From: Savagea sp.
GTDB taxonomy: Bacteria > Bacillota > Bacilli > Bacillales_A > Planococcaceae
Direction of reading: 5' to 3'
DNA: 12,566 nucleotides
NCBI GenBank assembly: GCA_030152585.1
Contig: JASLJC010000024.1
Coordinates: 1 to 12,566 of the forward strand
Below are positions 1 to 5,545 of the stretch, piece by piece. The position numbers were made by a program, and so were the translations under genes. Below the pieces are notes generated by a model. It saw nothing but the letters and a program-made list of their open reading frames with translations, had not been told where the DNA came from and did no database searches. How positions within the stretch are numbered: the stretch's first letter is position 1; every line of letters begins with the position of its first letter.

Positions 1-370
1 CAGGTCGGAGAATGAGTCCGCTTCCTTTTCCATCTTCTGCGACATTAGGTACTGGGCACCCCATATTAATGTCGATTCCTTTAAAACCGCGCTCTTTCAT
101 CCCGATGCTCATCTGTCGGAAAAAGTCTGGTCGATCTCCCCAAATGTGCGCAACAATCGGTTGTTCATCTTCTGTAAACGTTAAACGTCCACGAACACTA
201 GCATTTCCTTCGGGGTGACAATAACTGGCGGAGTTTGTGAATTCAGTGAAAAATACGTCAGGACGTGCCGCTTCACTTACGACATGTCGAAATACGACGT
301 CTGTTACGTCTTCCATCGGTGCTAATACGAAAAAAGGACGTGGTAATGTGTCCCAAAAGTTTTCTGTCAT
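1..370 (-). CDS. tRNA-dihydrouridine synthase, Dus family (N-terminal part)
   Basis: This is the first 123 residues of an FMN-dependent tRNA-dihydrouridine synthase, which reduces uridine to dihydrouridine in tRNA loops. It starts with ATG at 368-370 and runs off the left edge, so the C-terminal part is missing. The FMN-binding TIM-barrel signature APMEDVTD is at residues 17-24. The family hallmark DINMGCPVPNV is at residues 100-110; its Cys105 should be the catalytic cysteine that protonates the uracil ring. A GAGAGG-like ribosome site lies upstream in an AT-rich leader. The next gene on the same strand ends in its own terminator, so this gene is probably transcribed separately. The family is clear. 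The subfamily (DusA/B/C type) cannot be settled from this fragment. Confidence 0.9.
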   Translation of the reverse strand, partial: MTENFWDTLPRPFFVLAPMEDVTDVVFRHVVSEAARPDVFFTEFTNSASYCHPEGNASVRGRLTFTEDEQPIVAHIWGDRPDFFRQMSIGMKERGFKGIDINMGCPVPNVAEDGKGSGLILRP

Positions 371-490
371 ATTGCCTTTTCAATCCTCTCTATCAAAATA
401 AATAAAAGACAAATTATCTTCGTTTCAAATCGTATCATGCGATAGTATATCTGTCGCCTTAAAAGTATAAAAATATTGAAAAAGTAATCT

Positions 491-532
491 TTTCATTAAA
501 AAACGAAAGCTTCTTCTAAGAAGAAACTTTCG
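491..532 (-). terminator. Rho-independent terminator of the MFS exporter gene
   Basis: The arms CGAAAG-C-TTCTTC (504-516) and GAAGAA-A-CTTTCG (520-532) pair, with a 3-nt loop and one C/A mismatch. On the minus strand the stem is followed by a run of six Ts. The TAG stop codon of the MFS gene (516-518) lies within the hairpin, so the end of the coding sequence and the terminator overlap. Confidence 0.8.
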
Positions 533-1694
533 TCGTATTAGATGTTGGTACTTTTGAAATCCAAAAGAAACATAAAATATACCCAATCATTAAAACTGCA
601 ACTGCGAATAAATAAGGATAATCGAGGTCAATTTCAAATAATGTCCCTCCAATAATCGGTCCGATAATGTTGCCGACACTCGTAAACATTGAGTTCATAC
701 CTCCGACAAATCCTTGTTCGTTGGCAGCGATTTTTGATAAATAGGACGTTACGGCTGGCCGAATGAGATCGAAGCCAACAAAAATGAAAACCGTTACGAG
801 TATGATCATCCAATAAGCATGGACAATCGTCATACAGTAAGCAAAAAAGGCAGAAATTAAAAAGCTTACACGTGTCACTCGAATTTCACCAAAACGACGA
901 GTTAATTTATCAAATAAAGCGACTTGTGCAAACGCTCCGACGATAGCCCCTCCTGTAATGACGATCGCAATATCACGCGGTGTGAATTGGAATTTATGGT
1001 CCATATATAAACTAAATGTTGCTTCGAAAGCAACAAGTCCGACAGTCGATACGAAAATGACCATAAACGGAATGAAAAATTTCGGGGTGAAAATACGGCG
1101 AAATCCTTTCATTTCTTCTCCGACGACATCTTCTACTTGCTGGTGTTTGGGTTCTTTTAAGACAACGATTGAAAAAATAGTAGCGATAAACGCTAATCCA
1201 GCGGCGAAGAAAAATGGTACACGATGTCCGAGTTCCGCAAGAAATCCTCCGATTCCAGGCCCGATAATAAAACCAGTTGAAATAGCAGCCGACATATAAC
1301 CAAGTGCTTTCGCTCGGTTTTCAACTGTCGTAATATCTGCAATAAAAGCAGTTACGGCAGGCATAATAAAAGCTGCGCTTAATCCGCCTAAAAAACGTGA
1401 AATAAATAACGTTTCAACGACAGTTCCGATACCGAATAACAATTCTGAAATACTGAATAAAAATAATCCGGCGACGAGAATTTTTTTCCGTCCAAATGCA
1501 TCGACCCAACGACCAGCAATAGGCGAGAAAATAAGTTGTGCGATAGCAAATGTGGCCACCATATATCCGATTGTCGATCCACTAATGTGCAGTTCGTTCA
1601 TTAAGGTTGGTAAAACAGGAATGACGAGCCCGATTCCTAAAAAAGCGATAAATAAGTTTGTAAGTAGTAGCCCGAGGGCGTGATTTTTATTCAA
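516..1694 (-). CDS. MFS multidrug exporter, Bmr/NorA-like (DHA1, 12 TM)
   Basis: This is an integral membrane drug/proton antiporter of the DHA1 family, 392 residues, the usual size for a 12-helix member. The N-terminus carries the Bmr/NorA-like GIGLVIPVLPTLMNEL (residues 20-35). Motif A, GRWVDAFGRKK, is at 61-71 in the helix 2-3 loop. The antiporter motif C, GFIIGPGIGGF, is at 141-151 in helix 5. I place the start at TTG (1692-1694) because GGGAGGA sits six bases before it. The ATG at 1707-1709 would put this Shine-Dalgarno site inside the coding sequence and has no ribosome site of its own. A terminator-like hairpin lies in the leader. Likely substrates are lipophilic drugs and dyes, but this cannot be read from the sequence. 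Confidence 0.88.
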   Translation of the reverse strand: MNKNHALGLLLTNLFIAFLGIGLVIPVLPTLMNELHISGSTIGYMVATFAIAQLIFSPIAGRWVDAFGRKKILVAGLFLFSISELLFGIGTVVETLFISRFLGGLSAAFIMPAVTAFIADITTVENRAKALGYMSAAISTGFIIGPGIGGFLAELGHRVPFFFAAGLAFIATIFSIVVLKEPKHQQVEDVVGEEMKGFRRIFTPKFFIPFMVIFVSTVGLVAFEATFSLYMDHKFQFTPRDIAIVITGGAIVGAFAQVALFDKLTRRFGEIRVTRVSFLISAFFAYCMTIVHAYWMIILVTVFIFVGFDLIRPAVTSYLSKIAANEQGFVGGMNSMFTSVGNIIGPIIGGTLFEIDLDYPYLFAVAVLMIGYILCFFWISKVPTSNTTKVSS

Positions 1695-1715
1695 TAGTAT
1701 TCCTCCCATCTATAA

Positions 1716-1746
1716 AAAAACGACCTTTTCCTTCGTAGGAAAAGCT
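1716..1746 (-). promoter_or_regulatory. Terminator-like hairpin in the leader of the MFS gene (possible attenuator)
   Basis: On the minus strand CTTTTCC (1744-1738) pairs with GGAAAAG (1731-1725) around a 6-nt loop. After GTCG comes a run of seven Ts. The whole structure ends just before the GGGAGG ribosome site of the exporter gene. A terminator in this place would stop transcription before the gene unless an alternative fold or a stalled ribosome prevents it. No long leader peptide is visible. Two minimal frames (ATG-ATT-TAG and ATG-TTT-TAA) lie just upstream. The attenuator role is inference. Confidence 0.5.
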
Positions 1747-1902
1747 CCGCTATTTAAAACATTTCTAAATCATACACCTTTTAAAATTAAAAAGATATGA
1801 AGAAAGCTCGACAAAAGTGCTGAAAAAAGAAGTTGTAATTGTGAGACTTTTTCAAGCATTTGAAAGGAGTGAAAATAAGAAAAAAGAAGATTGTTAAAGG
1901 TC

Positions 1903-1930
1903 TTGACAATAAGAACATTTGTTCTATACT
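1903..1930 (+). promoter_or_regulatory. Sigma-A promoter with an embedded LexA (SOS) box
   Basis: The -35 TTGACA (1903-1908) is perfect, and TATACT (1925-1930) follows after 16 bases. The spacer contains GAAC-ATTT-GTTC (1913-1924), flanked by A and T, which matches the B. subtilis LexA operator GAAC-N4-GTTC. LexA bound here would block RNA polymerase, giving DNA-damage induction. The promoter reads to the right, where no gene exists on that strand: the dynamin gene converges from the other side. A transcript starting near 1936 would meet the hairpin at 1984-2012 after about 75 bases. Confidence 0.65.
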
Positions 1931-1978
1931 AAGTTATACAAACAAATTGTGATCACACCTAATCCATTTAGAGTGGTC

Positions 1979-2012
1979 AAAAAAACGCCCACTTTTTACG
2001 TAAGTGGGCGTT
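1979..2012 (-). terminator. Terminator of the dynamin-family gene
   Basis: An 11-bp perfect stem, AACGCCCACTT (1984-1994) with AAGTGGGCGTT (2002-2012), has a 7-nt loop. On the minus strand it runs into seven consecutive Ts (complement of 1979-1985, two of them inside the stem). It lies about 30 bases past the dynamin stop codon. On the plus strand the following tract (TTGTCTTGTT) is weaker but could still end a rightward transcript. Confidence 0.85.
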
Positions 2013-2041
2013 GTCTTGTTCGTTTGAATGTGTAAGTCATT

Positions 2042-3502
2042 TTAGCCTAATAGCAATTCCGTTCGGTACGCTTCTAGCTTTTCTCTAATTTGATCAAAAG
2101 GTACATCGGTATCTGACGTTCGTTTAGACTGAGTCAATGCTGCCCATTCTAAGTCGAATTGTTCATTACCGCTTTCAATAAAGGCATTTCGCATTTGTTG
2201 GAAAAGTTGTGCCTTTATCGCTTCGCATTCTTCATTGATGTAACGAATGTATGTTTCAAGAGGTGAAGATTTTTCGTGTAACGTTTGAAATTGTGGAATG
2301 AGACGTAAAAAGAACGGCTCAATAATGAATGTACCGAGACGATATTCCAATGTTTCATACGGTATCGGCAATATGTCGAGTGTCAATTCATCGATTAACG
2401 ATAAGTACGTGTCATACATCGATTGCATACTATAGCGAAGGTGTTGAAAAAGTAAAGGACGCACATAGTGAAAAATTGTATGAAGCGCTTCTTCTTTATT
2501 TTTTTCCTGCATAAGCCGTGTATCGAAAGGAATATGCAGGAACTCTTCGTTCAACGTAGGCTGTCGTTTGATATCCGTAGAGGATAAAGTATGGACGGCT
2601 TCATACCATTGATCTTTTTGTTCATGTATATTTTCTTTTAATAGTATAATTTCTTCTTTTGTTCGCGACTGAGCGAATGTCATTAAATCAAGTGCACGGA
2701 GCAAAAGTTGAATCGTTCGAATTAGTAAAGGGGCAACCGTTGCTTTCAACGTTTGACCGTCAACGAGTTGTTCAATCATTTGATCGAATGCATCTGCATT
2801 ATGAGGAATCAGTCGAGAAGCATACATCGTCGGAACATTTTGTTGAATATGTTGTTCAAATTGTTTTTGCATGTCAGCAATATGTTCTTTTCGTGTCTCT
2901 TCTTTTATTTTGTCAACTTTCGTAATGACAAGCCCATAAGTAGGATTATATTGTTGTGCTTCATTTAAAAAGCGCTCCATCGTCGGCGTAATCGTTGCTC
3001 GACTACTATCGAGTAGTACGACATATGTACTTTTTTGGAATAAATAACGGTTATACGCTCGATGATAAGCCTCAAAAGAGCCATTTAATCCCGGTAAATC
3101 GACAAATGTAACGTGCGGATATTTTTTAAGTAATGGATGAGGCAACGTTATACGGACATATCGAACTTTTTTAAAATCAAAGTGTGCAATTTCAGCAGCA
3201 TATTCAATGGATTCGATTGTACCGTCATGCGCGATAAGTTCGTAACGTTCTGTTTCTCCGTAACGGATTTCGGTCGCGATTTCTGTTTCCGGTATGTAGT
3301 GTTCAGGAAGTAAAGGTTTCTCCAACACTTGATTCATAAAAGCACTTTTTCCAGCGTTATAACGTCCGACAAATAGTATAGGGAAGTGAAATTTTTCAAC
3401 GATTTGGCGAAGAGGTGCTGTATGAAGCGGTTGTAATGAAAGTTGTTGTGCTACGTCTTCTATAAAAAATAATTGTTGTTGGATAAGTCGATAATCGTGC
3501 AT
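2042..3502 (-). CDS. Dynamin-family GTPase (single module, 486 aa)
   Basis: This is a large GTPase of the dynamin superfamily. Bacterial members bind and remodel or fuse membranes in response to GTP. The P-loop GRYNAGKS is at residues 46-53, switch threonines are in PETEIATE (71-78), G3 is DLPG at 135-138, and G4 is TKVD at 194-197. The rest (about 210-486) is predominantly helical, consistent with a stalk/neck. I see no obvious transmembrane pair, so any membrane contact would need an amphipathic paddle. At 486 residues it is roughly one module, unlike the double-length fused DynA of B. subtilis. The start is firm: AGGAGG stands seven bases before ATG. The gene is alone, with its own promoter and terminator. 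Its cellular role (membrane stress, division or defence) cannot be told from context. Confidence 0.85.
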   Translation of the reverse strand: MHDYRLIQQQLFFIEDVAQQLSLQPLHTAPLRQIVEKFHFPILFVGRYNAGKSAFMNQVLEKPLLPEHYIPETEIATEIRYGETERYELIAHDGTIESIEYAAEIAHFDFKKVRYVRITLPHPLLKKYPHVTFVDLPGLNGSFEAYHRAYNRYLFQKSTYVVLLDSSRATITPTMERFLNEAQQYNPTYGLVITKVDKIKEETRKEHIADMQKQFEQHIQQNVPTMYASRLIPHNADAFDQMIEQLVDGQTLKATVAPLLIRTIQLLLRALDLMTFAQSRTKEEIILLKENIHEQKDQWYEAVHTLSSTDIKRQPTLNEEFLHIPFDTRLMQEKNKEEALHTIFHYVRPLLFQHLRYSMQSMYDTYLSLIDELTLDILPIPYETLEYRLGTFIIEPFFLRLIPQFQTLHEKSSPLETYIRYINEECEAIKAQLFQQMRNAFIESGNEQFDLEWAALTQSKRTSDTDVPFDQIREKLEAYRTELLLG

Positions 3503-3546
3503 ATGAAAACCTCCTAATAGTCTTTAGTGCTTATTGCGCTAAAAGT

Positions 3547-3576
3547 ATTATAGCCTTAAAGTTCTATTGAAAGCAA
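3547..3576 (-). promoter_or_regulatory. Probable sigma-A promoter of the dynamin-family gene
   Basis: On the minus strand a perfect TATAAT (3552-3547) follows TTGCTT (3576-3571) at 18 bases. Transcription would start about 40 bases before the ATG, leaving room for the AGGAGG site. The -35 matches only partly. Confidence 0.55.
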
Positions 3577-3700
3577 GCATGAATATTAAAAAATGATTTA
3601 TTTATCATTATTTGGAAAAAGGAAGAACCGTTAATCCTAGTTAAAAATAATATTTTAGTGCTTAGGAGAAAAGTGCCAAAAGTATTGTATACGAACAATA

Positions 3701-3733
3701 AAAAACTCGAACATGTAACGTTCGAGTTTTTTT
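3701..3733. terminator. Bidirectional-type terminator downstream of the stress-protein gene
   Basis: A 9-bp GC-containing stem, AACTCGAAC (3704-3712) with GTTCGAGTT (3720-3728), extends by A-T pairs and has a 7-nt loop. Both strands have a T run after it. On the minus strand it ends the GSP17M-like gene about 20 bases past its stop. Confidence 0.85.
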
Positions 3734-3749
3734 ATATAGAAAAAGGCTT

Positions 3750-4067
3750 TTATTTTACGACGACGACGAGTCGGCCATCATCTAATACTTTCTCTGCATC
3801 ACTTGCTTCGCTTTCTGTTAAACCAACTGCTTCGAATTGTGCGCGAAGTTCATCGCCGCGTTTTGAAAAGACATTTTTAATCGATTGTAATAAACCTTGC
3901 TCTTTAACACCTACTTCTTCTGTATGGAAAACTTCTGCCATTTTATCTTCTAGATCTTCTTCGTGACTGAAAACGTAAATGTCTTCGCGACTTGTACCTT
4001 CTTTGTCTAATTTTTCAATGAGTTCTTTTGCTTTTACGACGTTTTCAACTGTGTATGTGTTTGCCAT
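3750..4067 (-). CDS. General stress protein 17M / YflT-like (105 aa)
   Basis: This small soluble protein begins MANTYTVENVVKAKELIEKL and has the compact alpha/beta pattern of the YflT (heat-induced stress protein) domain. The VFSHEEDLEDKMAE segment (33-46) and the C-terminal LDDGRLVVVVK (95-105) fit that family. Relatives in B. subtilis (GSP17M, YflT) are sigma-B-controlled general stress proteins of unknown biochemical role. The start follows AAAGGGAG by about eight bases. Upstream, GTTTAC (minus strand, near 4130) might be a sigma-B -35, but no clean GGGTAT follows at the right distance, so sigma-B control is only a guess here. It is transcribed alone and ends in a strong terminator. Confidence 0.8.
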   Translation of the reverse strand: MANTYTVENVVKAKELIEKLDKEGTSREDIYVFSHEEDLEDKMAEVFHTEEVGVKEQGLLQSIKNVFSKRGDELRAQFEAVGLTESEASDAEKVLDDGRLVVVVK

Positions 4068-4116
4068 AATGAATCGCTCCCTTTCTATTTTGTTGCTACT
4101 CTATATGTATCACGTC

Positions 4117-4386
4117 ATGATAAATGTAAACATCAAAATCAAAAGAGGAAAGATAATTATAGAGAAATGGACAGTTAAAAACTGGATATCGTATTCAAGT
4201 GCAGCCGAAAGTCAATATGCCTTAGCTTATTATATTTTTTCAAAACTTATAGATATACGTACATTGATATCTTTCTTAAAAGCTATCCAAAAAATGCTTT
4301 CTGAAGGTTCGACAAAAATTAGGATTCGCATGAATAGTAATGAATTGAAGAAAGTATATTACTCTACTTTAAAATATGTCTATTGA
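4117..4386 (+). CDS. Possible small protein of unknown function (89 aa)
   Basis: This frame stays open rightward, ending in TGA at 4384-4386, only four bases before a strong 13-bp terminator hairpin, as a real gene would. The product (MINVNIKIKRGK...STLKYVY) is basic, with a hydrophobic/aromatic middle (residues about 35-58). I do not recognise it. Against it: neither ATG at 4105 nor ATG at 4117 has a Shine-Dalgarno site, and the only purine-rich site (AGAGGAAAG, about 4144-4152) lies downstream of both with no in-frame ATG, GTG or TTG close after it. A weak promoter is conceivable (TTGCTA, 17 bases, CATGAT), but that -10 covers the ATG at 4117. It could be a decayed or 5'-truncated gene, or chance. 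The stretch is otherwise empty. Confidence 0.3.
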   Translation: MINVNIKIKRGKIIIEKWTVKNWISYSSAAESQYALAYYIFSKLIDIRTLISFLKAIQKMLSEGSTKIRIRMNSNELKKVYYSTLKYVY

Positions 4387-4390
4387 ATTA

Positions 4391-4431
4391 AAAAGACACT
4401 TGAATTTTTAACCATTCAAGTGTCTTTCATT
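4391..4431. terminator. Strong bidirectional terminator of the yitT-like gene
   Basis: A perfect 13-bp stem, AAAGACACTTGAA (4392-4404) with TTCAAGTGTCTTT (4415-4427), encloses a 10-nt loop. On the minus strand it ends in TTTTTAA, about 40 bases beyond the stop of the YitT-family gene. On the plus strand it could terminate the putative small gene ending at 4386. Confidence 0.85.
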
Positions 4432-4469
4432 TATTTGGAGACTGTTTTGTTCCAGCTTCTGTCCATTAA

Positions 4470-5336
4470 TTAATGAATCGCTGATTTGAATTTAGAACCA
4501 TATGTTTCTTGTGTATCCATCACTGTCATGAAGGCGTTCGGGTCAATATCGCGGGTGATTTCTTTTAATTTTGACAGTTCAAGCCGTGTAACGACGACAT
4601 AGACGACGTCTGTTTCAATATCTGTATACCCGCCACGTCCATGTAATTTTGTCACACTACGGCCGAGTCGAGCATTGATCGCTTCTGCGATATCTTCTGA
4701 TTCAGGAGAAACGATTAAAATCGCTTTCGTATCATCTAATCCTTGAATGACCGCATCAATTGCTTTCGAAGCAATATAATACGTTAAAATAGAATACATC
4801 GCTTGTTCCCATCCGAGAACGAAACCTGCCCAACTAAAGATGAAAATGTTCATAAACATGACGAATTCTCCGACAGAATACGGAATTTTCTTCGTTAATA
4901 AAATACCTAAAATTTCAGTCCCGTCGAGCGCTCCGCCATTACGAATGACGAGCCCGACTCCAATACCGAGCATTAATCCACCGAAAACAGTTGCAAGTAG
5001 TGGTTCGCTCGTAAAAGGATCGAGTCCTTTCAACCCGACTTCAATGATCGCTAATGCAAGGATCGCGAATGTAGAAGATAAGAAGAAATTTTTACCGATA
5101 TGTTTATATCCTGCAAAAAGGAAAGGTAAGTTAAGTACTAAAATAAGCACTCCGAACGGTAAACCTGTTATAATGTTTAAAATTAAACCGACACCGATAA
5201 TTCCGCCATCAATAATATTATTCGGAACTAAAAAGACTTCGATGGATAAGGCAGCAAGTGCAGCACCTATTGTCATAAAAATTAATCGGCGTATGAAAGA
5301 AGGAAGACTTTCTTTTTCGTGTTGTCGTTTTGGCAT
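4470..5336 (-). CDS. YitT-family membrane protein (DUF161 + DUF2179), 288 aa
   Basis: This integral membrane protein has about five to six hydrophobic segments between residues 15 and 200, then a cytosolic C-terminal DUF2179 domain (about 203-280). Family signatures are VPNNIIDGG (37-45) and RNGGALDGTEI (132-142) in the membrane part, and KLHGRGGYT (230-238) in the C-terminal part. B. subtilis has several paralogues (YitT, YqfU, YpjC, YvjA). Their function is largely unknown, and the C-terminal fold suggests ligand sensing. I choose ATG at 5334-5336, preceded by GAGGA. The frame stays open to 5462, but the added 42 residues look random and overlap the promoter. It is divergent from the APC permease gene and ends in a strong terminator. 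Confidence 0.88.
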   Translation of the reverse strand: MPKRQHEKESLPSFIRRLIFMTIGAALAALSIEVFLVPNNIIDGGIIGVGLILNIITGLPFGVLILVLNLPFLFAGYKHIGKNFFLSSTFAILALAIIEVGLKGLDPFTSEPLLATVFGGLMLGIGVGLVIRNGGALDGTEILGILLTKKIPYSVGEFVMFMNIFIFSWAGFVLGWEQAMYSILTYYIASKAIDAVIQGLDDTKAILIVSPESEDIAEAINARLGRSVTKLHGRGGYTDIETDVVYVVVTRLELSKLKEITRDIDPNAFMTVMDTQETYGSKFKSAIH

Positions 5337-5433
5337 ATGATCACATCCTCGTTCGAGTTTCGCACAATTACTAGAGCAATTGAACGTAGAAGTCGCGCCA
5401 ATCGACGACTTGTTTTGTACCAAATATGTTCCC

Positions 5434-5462
5434 ATTATCCCATAGCTAAAACCGTAAAACAA
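5434..5462 (-). promoter_or_regulatory. Probable promoter of the yitT-like gene
   Basis: On the minus strand GATAAT (5439-5434) is preceded by TGG, giving an extended -10. TTGTTT (5462-5457) lies 17 bases upstream. The -35 overlaps the left arm of the palindrome at 5461-5492. A plus-strand candidate for the permease gene (TTGTTT 5410-5415, 17 bases, CATTAT 5433-5438) covers nearly the same -10 bases, so the two polymerases might compete. Confidence 0.5.
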
Positions 5463-5492
5463 TGAACATTTTTTAAAAAATAACGTTTCATT
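5461..5492. repeat. Interrupted palindrome in the divergent intergenic region
   Basis: Outer arms AATGAA (5461-5466) and TTCATT (5487-5492) flank a perfect inner palindrome ATTTTTT/AAAAAAT (5468-5481). It sits between the two divergent genes and touches the -35 of the minus-strand promoter. It may be an operator or simply an AT-rich curved segment. Confidence 0.4.
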
Positions 5493-5545
5493 AGGTGATA
5501 AAAGGGAAAGAACGAATCAATGACAAAGCGAAAAGAGGAAACAAT

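Larger units (their letters stand above)
1710..2041. other. 332-bp intergenic region between MFS and dynamin genes
   Basis: No convincing protein gene is present. The region holds the MFS leader hairpin (1716-1746), a 17-bp near-palindrome with arms CTTTT/AAAAG (1778-1794), a minus-strand TATGAT at 1769-1774 that could be the MFS -10 (its -35 is poor), a plus-strand promoter with SOS box (1903-1930), and the dynamin-gene terminator (1979-2012). One GTG frame at 1949-2035 has no ribosome site. Confidence 0.7.

Noticed and set aside
958..1299. Plus-strand frame of 113 codons inside the MFS gene
   Set aside because: It is antisense to a clear transporter gene, rich in Ser/Thr/Lys/Pro as expected for a shadow frame, and has no ribosome site.
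1949..2035. GTG-started frame of 28 codons downstream of the SOS promoter
   Set aside because: It has no ribosome site (ACAAACAAATT precedes it) and runs through the terminator hairpin, so it is unlikely to be translated.
3750..4137. Sigma-B promoter for the stress-protein gene
   Set aside because: A GTTTAC is present upstream, but no GGGTAT-like -10 lies at 12-17 bases, so I did not list it as a feature.
5337..5462. N-terminal extension of the YitT-like protein by 42 residues
   Set aside because: The extra residues look random and cysteine-rich, the upstream ATG has no ribosome site, and the stretch covers the predicted promoter. The ATG at 5336 has GAGGA before it.
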